A stretch of 37,116 nt of DNA from Mogibacterium sp. (GTDB taxonomy: Bacteria > Bacillota > Clostridia > Peptostreptococcales > Anaerovoracaceae): NCBI GenBank assembly GCA_017432075.1, contig JAFRJV010000121.1, positions 1 through 37,116 on the forward strand, written 5' to 3'. Positions 15,975 through 23,872 of this stretch are shown piece after piece. The translations under genes were made by a program, and so were the position numbers. The number at the start of each line of letters is the position of its first letter. Position 1 is the first letter of the stretch. The notes beneath the pieces were generated by a model. The model was given only the letters and a program-made list of their open reading frames with translations, ran no database searches and was not told where the DNA came from.

Positions 15975-17363
15975 ATGGCAAAGGTCAAACTGTCGGTAGA
16001 CAAAGGAAGGGACATCTTCCTTCACAGAACGAAGATCGAGAACCTGTTTATAAGTGAGTATCTCCCGGATGCACCGGGCGATTATGTTAAGGTGTTCCTG
16101 TTTGGCCTGATGCACGCTCAGTATGACCTGACGCCTAACAGGAGTGAACTCGCAAAGCTGCTGAAGCTCAGCGAGGAAGAGATCGCTGAGGCCTGGATCT
16201 ACTGGGAATCAAGAGGTCTGGTGCGTATCGTTCGTGAAAAAGACAGCAACAACGAAGAAGTAAGCCATGTCATCTTTCTTTCGAAGATAGAGGAGCTTTA
16301 CGGAAAGCTTGCCGAGACACAGCCGGCTGCTGCGGTTACAGAGGAACCTGCAGAGGAAGACCTGCCGCTCTATGTCTCGATCGACGATATGGACTTCGAT
16401 GAAGTCATAAACAGCAAGCTCGTCGACAGAAAGCTGCGTGAGCTTTATGAGAAATTCCAGATCACCACTGGAAGAACGATCTCCAGGCAGGAGGTCTCCA
16501 AGATCGAGGACGCGATAAAGGTATATGGCATAGAGCCGGAGATCTTCGACTTCGCGATCGACTATTGCGCCGATCTTCAGAAGTACAGCGTCGACTATAT
16601 CTTTAAAGTCGCACTGAGATGGACCGAAGAAGGCTGCCGTACGGTCGAGGAAGCGAAGCGGCTGCTTGACAAACACAGCCGCAGGAATGACTGCTACAGG
16701 CAGGTCTTCAAGGCGCTTGGCTTTAACAGGTTACCTGCGCCGATAGACCGTGAGATCATGGACAGATGGTTCGACGGGCTGAATTGCTCACTCGCGGAGG
16801 TGCTTGATGCATGTTCTGCGGCTGCAGGCATCAGAGAGCCGAACCTAAAGTATGTCAACAAGGTCATAGAGAACCGCAGGCTTGAGAAAGGCGGAGTAAA
16901 CACCAGACTCCCGAAAGACAGTGCTCAGAATGGCTCCGCAGAGTCAGGCGCTGATGAAGGAAGTCCGGTAAGCCGCAAAGTCCTGGCGGATTATTACGAA
17001 TTCATAAGGAATGAAGATGAGAAAGCGCGCGAGGCGCGCATAGTGGAAGTCCTCAGAAAAGTGCCTGAGATGAAGGCGGTCTTCGAAGCGGAAAGCAGCG
17101 TCAACTCAAAGATGCTCTCGCTCAGACCGGGTGCTGATAATCTCGATGCACGACAGAGGCTGAGGGCTGAAAGAATAGCGATAGAGGAAAACAGAAAACA
17201 GCTCCTGACCGGTAACGGTTTCCCAAGCGACTATCTGACAAGAAAGTACAGATGCAGTATTTGCAAGGATACCGGATACACGGATGAGGGCATGGTGTGC
17301 AGCTGCTGCAGGGAACGCGCTGCGGAAGCATACAAATGGCACACAGATAAAGAAAAGGCGTAA
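15975..17363 (+). CDS. DnaD-like primosome protein fused to a DnaI N-terminal (helicase-binding, Zn) domain, no AAA+ domain
   Basis: DnaD-family proteins remodel DNA and bring the helicase to origins; DnaI loads DnaB through an AAA+ domain behind a zinc-binding N-terminal domain. This 462-residue protein has a winged-helix N-terminus (about 30-105, GDYVKVFLFGLMHAQY). Two DnaD C-terminal-type helical repeats follow at about 150-232 and 238-302. Residues about 335-462 look like the DnaI N-terminal domain: NGFPSDYLTRKYRCSICKDT with Cys427/Cys430, then VCSCC with Cys442/Cys444. The chain stops 17 residues after that zinc site, just where an AAA+ domain would begin. The next gene is an unrelated M23 protein. 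The start is the ATG at 15975, 5 nt after dnaB; a longer frame from 15924 overlaps dnaB. Domain calls come from motif recognition and have not been confirmed by a profile search. Confidence 0.8.
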   Translation: MAKVKLSVDKGRDIFLHRTKIENLFISEYLPDAPGDYVKVFLFGLMHAQYDLTPNRSELAKLLKLSEEEIAEAWIYWESRGLVRIVREKDSNNEEVSHVIFLSKIEELYGKLAETQPAAAVTEEPAEEDLPLYVSIDDMDFDEVINSKLVDRKLRELYEKFQITTGRTISRQEVSKIEDAIKVYGIEPEIFDFAIDYCADLQKYSVDYIFKVALRWTEEGCRTVEEAKRLLDKHSRRNDCYRQVFKALGFNRLPAPIDREIMDRWFDGLNCSLAEVLDACSAAAGIREPNLKYVNKVIENRRLEKGGVNTRLPKDSAQNGSAESGADEGSPVSRKVLADYYEFIRNEDEKAREARIVEVLRKVPEMKAVFEAESSVNSKMLSLRPGADNLDARQRLRAERIAIEENRKQLLTGNGFPSDYLTRKYRCSICKDTGYTDEGMVCSCCRERAAEAYKWHTDKEKA

Positions 17364-19898
17364 ATGAAGTTTATTGATCCCGAAGAAGTAAAGAAAAATA
17401 CCGAAGAAGAATCAAAGCCCGCTGAGGTCTATTCCGAAATAGCGGAGCCCGAAATGCCGGAGATAGACGACGCTCAGATAAGAGCGTTGGCTTTGGCATA
17501 CGCCAGATACCTCAAGGACCATAATCTTGCTCCGGGAGATGCCACAAATGTGGAGCCGGAGGAGATCGGAGTATCTGTCGATGGACTCGATGTCGAACTG
17601 GATATAGAGGTCAGCGAGGATGAAGAGGCTCCGGAACAGGAAGACGAACTCTTTGAAAACGTAGAGATATCGGTCGATGAGCCCGATGAAGAGGCTGCAG
17701 AAGAGGAACTCTTTGAAGAAACACCGGCTGAAGAGCCTGTAGAAGAAGAAATCCCGGAAGCCGATGAAACTATTGAGGAACCGGAAGAAATTTTCGAAGA
17801 GATAACTGAAGAAGAATCCGTCGAAGAGGAAGAACTTCCGGAAGCCGAGAAAGAGTCTGATGAACCGGAGGAGGCTCCGGCAGAAGAATCCGTTGAAGAA
17901 ACGATAGAGGAATCTGTTGAAGAGCAGGCTGAGGAAATAACAGAAGATCTCGAAGAAAAAGTTCCAACCGAAGAGCCGGCAGAGGAAACCTCTGCAGAAG
18001 AGGAAATCCCAGAAACCGTTGAAAAAGCTGAGGACCAGGAAGAAATCTTCGAAGAAGTAACTGAAGAAGAATCTGCCGAAGAAGAATATCCAGCTGAGGA
18101 GTCGATCGAGGAAACTCCTGCTGAAGACGAACCTGTAGAAGAGGAAGCCTTAGAAGAAACTCCAGTCGAATCGATAGAAGAAACAACCGAGGAAGAATCT
18201 GACGAATCGGAAGAGACTCCGACTGAAGAATCTGTTGAAGAAACGACGGAAGAATCTGCTGAAAAGCAGAATGATGAAACCGCGGATGCTCCGGCAAAGA
18301 AGAAATCAAAGGAAGATCCTAAGAAAAAGGCGATAAGAAAAGCAAGAGAACGGGCTGCTAAGAAGAAGCTCCGGAAAAGGCTCGAAGCCAAGGAAAAGAA
18401 TAAAGAGAAATTCCTTAAAGGAGGAAATGTTCCGCTTGCAGGCATAACAAATCTTCACGACAAAATACAGGACGGCATCGACGGAGCCTTCGTCACTGTC
18501 GGCAAACAGGCCGTCAGCGGAGCTCATAAGATATCTTCGACATATACTCAGACCCGCAAAGGAATCGCTATAGCCGTTCTGATCACAGGATTGCTGGCAG
18601 CCGGTCTTCTGGTCGTATTCGACATATTCACAGTCTATGAATATGCGTATAACGGCAAGGTTCTCGGATATGTCAAGAATCAGGAGGAGGTCACTGACGT
18701 TCTCGATGTCGCGGGCAGACAGCTCACATATAACAGCAGCACCGAAGCGGACGTAAAGTTTGTGGCAAACCAGAACGTAACGTTCAACCCGGTAGACGGC
18801 AGGGGCAAGAGTACAGACGACTCGGATACGGTCGTCAACAAGCTCATTTACATGACGGATATCGAGACCGAGGCTTACGCTGTTTATGACGGCGACAAAG
18901 CGGTGGCCATCGTGAAGGACCAGAATGATGCCGACAACCTTCTTCTCATGACGAAGGCCGATCTGTCGGTTCCGGATAAAGGAATGGAACTGATTTCTTC
19001 AGAATTCCTCAATGAACTCTCAGTAAAGCCGGTCAACGTTCTGCTCGGAAGCGTTCAGAGCAATGCAGCTGCACAGGATCAGATGACAAACGGCGGAGAG
19101 ATGCATACATTCCACATCGTTGAGGAGGGCGAGACTGTTCACAGCCTTGCGACGCTGTTCGGAGTTGAGGACTTCGATATTTACAACGAAGACAACAGCG
19201 AACCGGTCACCGAAATCGAAACAGGTGACAGAGTCTGCATCAGAAGCGTTGTCTCTCCGGTACAGGTCGAAATGGTCGAAAAGGGAAAGATAAAGGAAGT
19301 TATCGAGTACGAGACCATCAAGAAAGAGAGCGACGAGTACTACAAGGGAGACAGCTTCCTCGAGCAGGAAGGCCAGAACGGAATAGAGATCTTCGAGGGC
19401 TATATCACTAAGGTTTCAGGCGAAGAAACTGAAAGAAAAGCTACAGCCAAACCGGAGGTTCTCCGCAAGAAGAAAAACAAGATCATCGTTGTCGGCACAG
19501 CAGAAAGACCGAAGACCGCAGCGACCGGAACATTCATTGTGCCGCTGGATCATTACACGATAACGTCCGAGTGGGGCGGCAGATGGGGCCGTATGCACGA
19601 AGGTATGGACCTTGCTGCACCAACAGGTACACCGATACACGCCTCCGATGGAGGAAGGATCATTAAGGCCAATTACTGGTCCGGCCACGGACTGTGCGTG
19701 GAGGTCGATCACGGCAACGGAGTTATCACAAGATACTCGCACTGCAGCGCTGTATTTGTAAGCATCGGAGACCTGGTATATCAGGGACAGCATATCGCTA
19801 ACGTAGGTAACACCGGACACAGTTTCGGAAGCCACTGTCACTTTGAAGTAAGAGTTAACGGTTCATCGCGGAACCCGAGAAACTACATTAACCCATAG
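17364..19898 (+). CDS. Membrane-anchored LysM-G5-M23 metallopeptidase with long acidic cytoplasmic arm
   Basis: This 844-residue protein begins at the base after the previous stop. Residues about 60-310 are Glu/Pro/Thr/Ser-rich, with an internal duplication (EEIFEEITEEES at 141-152, EEIFEEVTEEES at 226-237). A Lys/Arg-rich block follows at about 312-352. One transmembrane helix spans about 401-423, so the acidic and basic parts should be cytoplasmic. Outside are a stalk, a LysM-like domain (about 581-626, HIVEEGETVHSLATLFG), a G5-like domain (about 630-712) and the M23 peptidase. The zinc and catalytic residues are His745 and Asp749 in HEGMD and His824/His826 in SHCHFE. The family cleaves peptidoglycan cross-bridges. 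Its direct coupling to replication genes and the presence of divIC next suggest a role in growth or division; that is inference. Confidence 0.88.
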   Translation: MKFIDPEEVKKNTEEESKPAEVYSEIAEPEMPEIDDAQIRALALAYARYLKDHNLAPGDATNVEPEEIGVSVDGLDVELDIEVSEDEEAPEQEDELFENVEISVDEPDEEAAEEELFEETPAEEPVEEEIPEADETIEEPEEIFEEITEEESVEEEELPEAEKESDEPEEAPAEESVEETIEESVEEQAEEITEDLEEKVPTEEPAEETSAEEEIPETVEKAEDQEEIFEEVTEEESAEEEYPAEESIEETPAEDEPVEEEALEETPVESIEETTEEESDESEETPTEESVEETTEESAEKQNDETADAPAKKKSKEDPKKKAIRKARERAAKKKLRKRLEAKEKNKEKFLKGGNVPLAGITNLHDKIQDGIDGAFVTVGKQAVSGAHKISSTYTQTRKGIAIAVLITGLLAAGLLVVFDIFTVYEYAYNGKVLGYVKNQEEVTDVLDVAGRQLTYNSSTEADVKFVANQNVTFNPVDGRGKSTDDSDTVVNKLIYMTDIETEAYAVYDGDKAVAIVKDQNDADNLLLMTKADLSVPDKGMELISSEFLNELSVKPVNVLLGSVQSNAAAQDQMTNGGEMHTFHIVEEGETVHSLATLFGVEDFDIYNEDNSEPVTEIETGDRVCIRSVVSPVQVEMVEKGKIKEVIEYETIKKESDEYYKGDSFLEQEGQNGIEIFEGYITKVSGEETERKATAKPEVLRKKKNKIIVVGTAERPKTAATGTFIVPLDHYTITSEWGGRWGRMHEGMDLAAPTGTPIHASDGGRIIKANYWSGHGLCVEVDHGNGVITRYSHCSAVFVSIGDLVYQGQHIANVGNTGHSFGSHCHFEVRVNGSSRNPRNYINP

Positions 19899-19924
19899 TC
19901 TGCACGGACAGGCGGAGGTCAGAA

Positions 19925-20401
19925 TTGGCAAAAAAGCGCAATAGACAATTTGATACACAGAACGTCCAGTGGGATGACGAGGAGATGAGGCAGCGCATCG
20001 AGGAGAGGCGCAGGACCAACAGCATCAGGAGACGCAGGAAAAAAGCGATCACTCTGTTCGTTGTTATTGTTACCTTTGTCTTTCTCGGCACCATGTGCGG
20101 AAAGGATATCGTTAGGCTCAAGGCGGAGAACCGTGCTCTTAAAAAACAGCAGGCCGCCCTCGAACAGCAGAGGGATGAGCTGCAGGAAGAGCTCAGAAAC
20201 GCCAATAATCAGGAGTACATCAGGGAGCAGGCCAAGAAGCAGCTCCGTCTCCTGAACCCGGGCGAGATACTCTTTACCTTTGAGGAAGAAGCTCCGAAAG
20301 AGACTGAGGAGACCGAAGAGACTGAGGAGGACAAGAAGTCCGACAAGGAAGACAAATCCGATAAATCCGATAAGGACAAGGATGGTGACTCCGATGGGTA
20401 A
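19925..20401 (+). CDS. DivIC/FtsL-like septum-formation protein
   Basis: The 158-residue protein has a basic cytoplasmic N-terminus (RRRTNSIRRRRKK), one transmembrane helix at about 41-60, and an outside coiled coil (about 62-100, LKAENRALKKQQAALEQQ). The segment EYIREQAKKQLRLLNPGEI is typical of DivIC. It ends in an acidic Lys/Asp/Glu/Ser tail. DivIC bridges FtsL and FtsQ/DivIB in the divisome. The start is the TTG at 19925, which has GGAGGT 5 nt upstream. The last 8 nt overlap the rsmA start, giving translational coupling. FtsL is a possible alternative, but the post-coil NPGE motif favours DivIC. Confidence 0.85.
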   Translation: MAKKRNRQFDTQNVQWDDEEMRQRIEERRRTNSIRRRRKKAITLFVVIVTFVFLGTMCGKDIVRLKAENRALKKQQAALEQQRDELQEELRNANNQEYIREQAKKQLRLLNPGEILFTFEEEAPKETEETEETEEDKKSDKEDKSDKSDKDKDGDSDG

Positions 20402-21263
20402 GAAACACACTCAGAGGGTCAGGTCAAAGAGACCGCAGAGCCTCGCGGGAGTCAGACCTCATAAGAGTCTCGGCCAGAACTTCCTCATCGATGAAGAGGT
20501 GATCAGCACCATCATTGAAGAGAGCGGTGTTACGGAAGATACGCTTGTGCTTGAGATAGGACCGGGCACGGGTGCGCTTACTCTCCCACTCGCTGAACGT
20601 GCGGGCAGAGTCATCGCGGTCGATCTTGACCCGGACATGATAGAAGGCCTGAAGATCAAGACTTTCGGGATGGATAACGTGGAGCTGATCCACGGCGACA
20701 TCCTTCAGCAGGACATCAAGGGAATAACCGAAAAGAGCATGAAAGAGCACGGACTTTCCGAGCTCCGCATTATCGGCAATCTCCCCTACTACATAACCAC
20801 ACCAATTATTATGAAGCTGCTCGAGACGGGTACCGGTGCAAAGAGTATCACTGTAATGATGCAGAAAGAGGTCGGCGACAGGATCGCCGCCGAGCCGGGA
20901 ACCAGAGCTTCGGGCGCAATAACATATCCGGTTCACTACTACGCCGAAGTCACTGAGATCATCGACGTGCCGAGGGAGTGCTTCTACCCTGTTCCGGGAG
21001 TAGACTCCGTTGTTCTCAGACTGGACCTCAGAGACAAGCCGGGAGTTGAAGTGAAGAGCGAAGAGATGCTGATGCGCTGCGTCAAGGCGGGATTTGCCAT
21101 GAGGCGCAAGACCCTGCTGAATGCGCTTACTTCTCTTGGCGGATATGATAAAAAAACACTGTCAGACGCTCTCGAAAGCGCGGGCATCGACCCGGGCCGA
21201 AGAGCTGAGAGCCTTACGCTCGAAGAGTTTGCAAGGCTTGCCGACAGTTTGCAGGAGGCATAA
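20394..21263 (+). CDS. rsmA: 16S rRNA (adenine1518/1519-N6)-dimethyltransferase RsmA (KsgA)
   Basis: RsmA dimethylates two adjacent adenines in the 3' hairpin of 16S rRNA late in small-subunit assembly. I take the ATG at 20394, which overlaps the upstream stop as ATGGGTAA and has AAGGAT 10 nt upstream. A frame open to 20280 would add a non-homologous Arg-rich stretch. The 289 residues fit the family: HKSLGQNFLID (23-33), SAM loop LEIGPGTGALT (53-63), and the catalytic motif NLPYY (129-133). The C-terminal helical domain contains FAMRRKTLLNAL. Loss of this enzyme confers kasugamycin resistance in other bacteria. The next gene starts 2 nt after the stop. Confidence 0.96.
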   Translation: MGKKHTQRVRSKRPQSLAGVRPHKSLGQNFLIDEEVISTIIEESGVTEDTLVLEIGPGTGALTLPLAERAGRVIAVDLDPDMIEGLKIKTFGMDNVELIHGDILQQDIKGITEKSMKEHGLSELRIIGNLPYYITTPIIMKLLETGTGAKSITVMMQKEVGDRIAAEPGTRASGAITYPVHYYAEVTEIIDVPRECFYPVPGVDSVVLRLDLRDKPGVEVKSEEMLMRCVKAGFAMRRKTLLNALTSLGGYDKKTLSDALESAGIDPGRRAESLTLEEFARLADSLQEA

Positions 21264-21265
21264 TT

Positions 21266-23368
21266 TTGCAGGATAAGATTCGCAGGTTTCTTGCCGTGAT
21301 CGCTTCTTTCTTCAGGAAGGTTGGCCGGGGCATAGGCAAAGTATTCTACAAGATCTTTCCGAAGAGAGAGGCGAAATACTTCGACGCAGACCTTCACGAG
21401 GCCAGGTACATAGGCCTCATGGCGCTCTCGGCGCTCGCGATCTACATCTACATAGAGGAGTTCGCGAGACTTACCACGGGACCGCTTGAAGGCATCCGGT
21501 GGGCGTTCAGCCATCCGGTAGTCTTCCTCTACAACACCCTCATCATATTTGCGACTCTGACACTTGCCCTGCTTTTCAAGCGGCGCAGGTTCGTTTTGCT
21601 AATGATCTCAATCATCTGGCTTGGAATTGGAACCGCCAATGGCGTGATCCTCATGAACAGGATGACACCGTTCACGCTCTATGACTGCACCAATTTCACA
21701 GACGGACTCACCATTGCGACTACTTACTTCTCTAAGGTCCAGATAACACTCTTCCTCGTTGCCCTGGCTCTGGGAGTTGCGGCCATCGTGATGATATTCA
21801 TCAGGAGCGAGAAGTGGAAGAACATCAGCTATAAAAAGAGTATAGCTGTGATTCTCATCGCAGCTGCCGCTGCAGGCGGATCGACAGTCCTTCTTCAGAA
21901 AGCCGGAACCATAAGTTCTTTCTTCGGAAACCTCAACTACGCTTACAGGGATTACGGCATGCCGTATTGCTTCATTTCCACATCTGTGAGCGCAGGCATT
22001 TCAAGACCGAGGGGCTATTCCGATGAGATGATCGCGGACATACTCGAAGAAAAGACCTACAGAGGAACAGACACGCTGCTGAAGGAGAAAAAAGACAGCA
22101 CGGATCATCCGAATATAATCGTGCTCCAGATGGAATCCTTCACGGTGGCGCAGGACTACGCCAACATCGAAGTGTCGAGAGATCCTACCCCGGTGTTCAA
22201 TAAGCTTTACAAGAATTACACGTCGGGAAGCTACGTTGTGCCGGCTTGCGGAGCAGGAACAGCAAACACCGAGTTTGAGGTCCTTACGGGCATAAGCGCC
22301 AAGTTCTTCGGACCGGGTGAATATCCGTATAAGGGCAAGCTGCGCGAGAACGTGCTCGAGAGCATGGCTTACGTAACCCGTTCGCACGGATACAACACCG
22401 CCGCCCTTCACAATCACAGAGCGCTCTTCTATAACAGAAACGAAGTGTACGCGAATCTCGGATTCAACACGTTCACGTCTGTTGAGTACATGAACAATGT
22501 CGCGTTCACCCCTACCAACTGGTGCAAGGACAGAGTCCTTACGAATGAGATCATGGAGATCATGAAGTCGACCGAAGAAAGAGACTTCATGCACGTCATT
22601 TCAGTCGAGGGGCATGGCGCATATCCTACGGACCGTGTCTTCAAGAACCCGTACACCGAGGTCACGGCAGAAGACGAGGACACGAAGTGGAAATATGAGT
22701 ACTACCTCAACGAATGCCACGAGATGGACACTTTCATCGGGGACCTCATCGACAAGATCGAGGAGAGCGGCGAGCCGACCGTAATGATAATTTACGGCGA
22801 CCACATCCCTGCCCTGGATGTAAAGGAAGAGAATTATAAGCAGAAGTCCCTGTACAGGACCCGCTATGTCATCTGGGACAATATCGGACTCCCGAAAAAG
22901 GACCGCAATATCCATTCGTATGAGAGCGGCGCGATACTGCTTGAAGATGCCGGGCTCGCACACGAGGGAATCATCTTCGACTATCAGCAGTCGAATAACC
23001 GCAAGAAGGACGATACCTATCTCGATGATCAGGAAGCGCTTGCATACGATATGCTCTACGGCAAGCAGTATGCTTACGGAGGCAAGGAGCCTTACGAGCC
23101 TGTCAACATGAAGATGGGCCACAAGACCATCAAGATCAAAGACCTTGTGAAGATCGGAGACAGGTACTACATACGAGGAGACAACTTCACCGAGAGATCG
23201 ATCATCAGCATGGACGGCAAGCAGCTGTCGACGGTATATCTGTCACCTACATTGCTGGCTCTGAACGAGACCATCGATCCGCAGGATGTCGACAAGCTTG
23301 AGGTCAGCCAGGTGGATAAATCCAAGGATACGATACTAACAACAGTCGGAGCAAATGAGGAGCTGTAA
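21266..23368 (+). CDS. LtaS-family sulfatase / phosphoglycerol transferase
   Basis: The 700-residue protein has five predicted transmembrane helices (about 47-63, 86-103, 108-131, 158-178, 193-210) followed by an extracellular alkaline-phosphatase/sulfatase domain (about 280-520). The metal and nucleophile residues seen in lipoteichoic acid synthase are present: Glu290 in LQMESF, Thr332 in GAGTANTEFE, and Asp512/His513 in IYGDHIPALD, plus SVEGHGAYP. LtaS moves glycerol phosphate from phosphatidylglycerol to a growing polymer; a related polymer or head-group transfer cannot be excluded. A C-terminal extension of about 80-100 residues has no recognised domain. The start is TTG with GCAGGAGG upstream. 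Its stop codon lies inside the left arm of palindromic repeat B, so that element abuts it directly. Confidence 0.88.
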   Translation: MQDKIRRFLAVIASFFRKVGRGIGKVFYKIFPKREAKYFDADLHEARYIGLMALSALAIYIYIEEFARLTTGPLEGIRWAFSHPVVFLYNTLIIFATLTLALLFKRRRFVLLMISIIWLGIGTANGVILMNRMTPFTLYDCTNFTDGLTIATTYFSKVQITLFLVALALGVAAIVMIFIRSEKWKNISYKKSIAVILIAAAAAGGSTVLLQKAGTISSFFGNLNYAYRDYGMPYCFISTSVSAGISRPRGYSDEMIADILEEKTYRGTDTLLKEKKDSTDHPNIIVLQMESFTVAQDYANIEVSRDPTPVFNKLYKNYTSGSYVVPACGAGTANTEFEVLTGISAKFFGPGEYPYKGKLRENVLESMAYVTRSHGYNTAALHNHRALFYNRNEVYANLGFNTFTSVEYMNNVAFTPTNWCKDRVLTNEIMEIMKSTEERDFMHVISVEGHGAYPTDRVFKNPYTEVTAEDEDTKWKYEYYLNECHEMDTFIGDLIDKIEESGEPTVMIIYGDHIPALDVKEENYKQKSLYRTRYVIWDNIGLPKKDRNIHSYESGAILLEDAGLAHEGIIFDYQQSNNRKKDDTYLDDQEALAYDMLYGKQYAYGGKEPYEPVNMKMGHKTIKIKDLVKIGDRYYIRGDNFTERSIISMDGKQLSTVYLSPTLLALNETIDPQDVDKLEVSQVDKSKDTILTTVGANEEL

Positions 23369-23545
23369 ACGATGCCTTGCTTCGACACGGCTCCGTCGAC
23401 GGGTATGCCATCTCGTTCGACCTTGCTTCGCGGGGAACGGCTCTGACGCTTCGCTTGCGAGTCTCGTTCCAACCGCTCACCTGCGGTCTCTCTCCGGCAT
23501 TCCAGGCGCCGACTTCGCAGTCTCAGCCCGGCATCGTTTACAGCT
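23361..23545. repeat. Dispersed palindromic repeat, copy B
   Basis: AGCTGTAAACGATGCC (23361-23376) is the exact reverse complement of GGCATCGTTTACAGCT (23530-23545), a perfect 16-bp terminal inverted repeat. Inside are nested arms such as GGAACGGCTC against GAGTCTCGTTCC around a CTGACGCTTCGCTTGCG loop (23443-23459). The loop and CACGGCTCCGTCG (23386-23398) recur exactly in copy C, and 23407-23431 recurs in copy A. The left arm includes the end of the LtaS-like gene. No coding potential is supported. Confidence 0.85.
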
Positions 23546-23557
23546 ATATTTGAGCTG

Positions 23558-23599
23558 GGCGGCGCTATAGAGGCGACTGCATCGAAGCGGTGCGCCGCC
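23558..23599 (+). terminator. GC-rich hairpin behind repeat B, possible terminator
   Basis: GGCGGCGC (23558-23565) pairs exactly with GCGCCGCC (23592-23599) across a 26-nt loop. A run of T residues comes only later (23622-23627), so a classical intrinsic terminator is not clear. It may be an outer piece of repeat B or a processing hairpin. Confidence 0.35.
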
Positions 23600-23645
23600 G
23601 GGAAATGCCTGTGAAAAGGACTTTTTTGAAAAAAGGTACAAATAT

Positions 23646-23872
23646 GGACGAAAAAATCTATATATGTATCTTTTTCAGATGAAAAGATGCACTAATTGAC
23701 AAAGAACTTAACGATAACCCTGAAAAATATGGTTATTGTCAAGCAAAACTTGCTGTTTTCATGGAAAACAGATGAAGAATCACGGAAAAGAAGCAAAAAA
23801 GATACATATATAAAATGAGAATGCTGAATTTGTATCTTTTTCTGAAAAACTCCTCTTTTGAAAGGAAGCTAT
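23646..23872 (+). promoter_or_regulatory. Structured 5' leader of rho with mutually exclusive pairings
   Basis: TATATATGTATCTTTTT (23659-23675) is the exact reverse complement of AAAAAGATACATATATA (23796-23812). The second arm can instead pair with TGTATCTTTTT at 23831-23841, just ahead of the rho ribosome binding site. The first arm can also form a local hairpin, ATCTTTT / AAAAGAT (23668-23674 with 23682-23688). A further perfect hairpin, CTGTTTTC / GAAAACAG, lies at 23753-23771. TTGACA occurs at 23696-23701 with no convincing -10. No gene is supported between 23369 and 23872. The layout suggests attenuation or translational control of rho, which is inference. Confidence 0.55.

Noticed and set aside
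17474-18445. A 323-residue Ser-rich open frame on the minus strand inside the M23 gene
   Set aside because: It is the antisense image of the Glu-rich repeats (GAA/GAG read as TTC/CTC and shifted to Ser). It has no ribosome binding site and no family resemblance.
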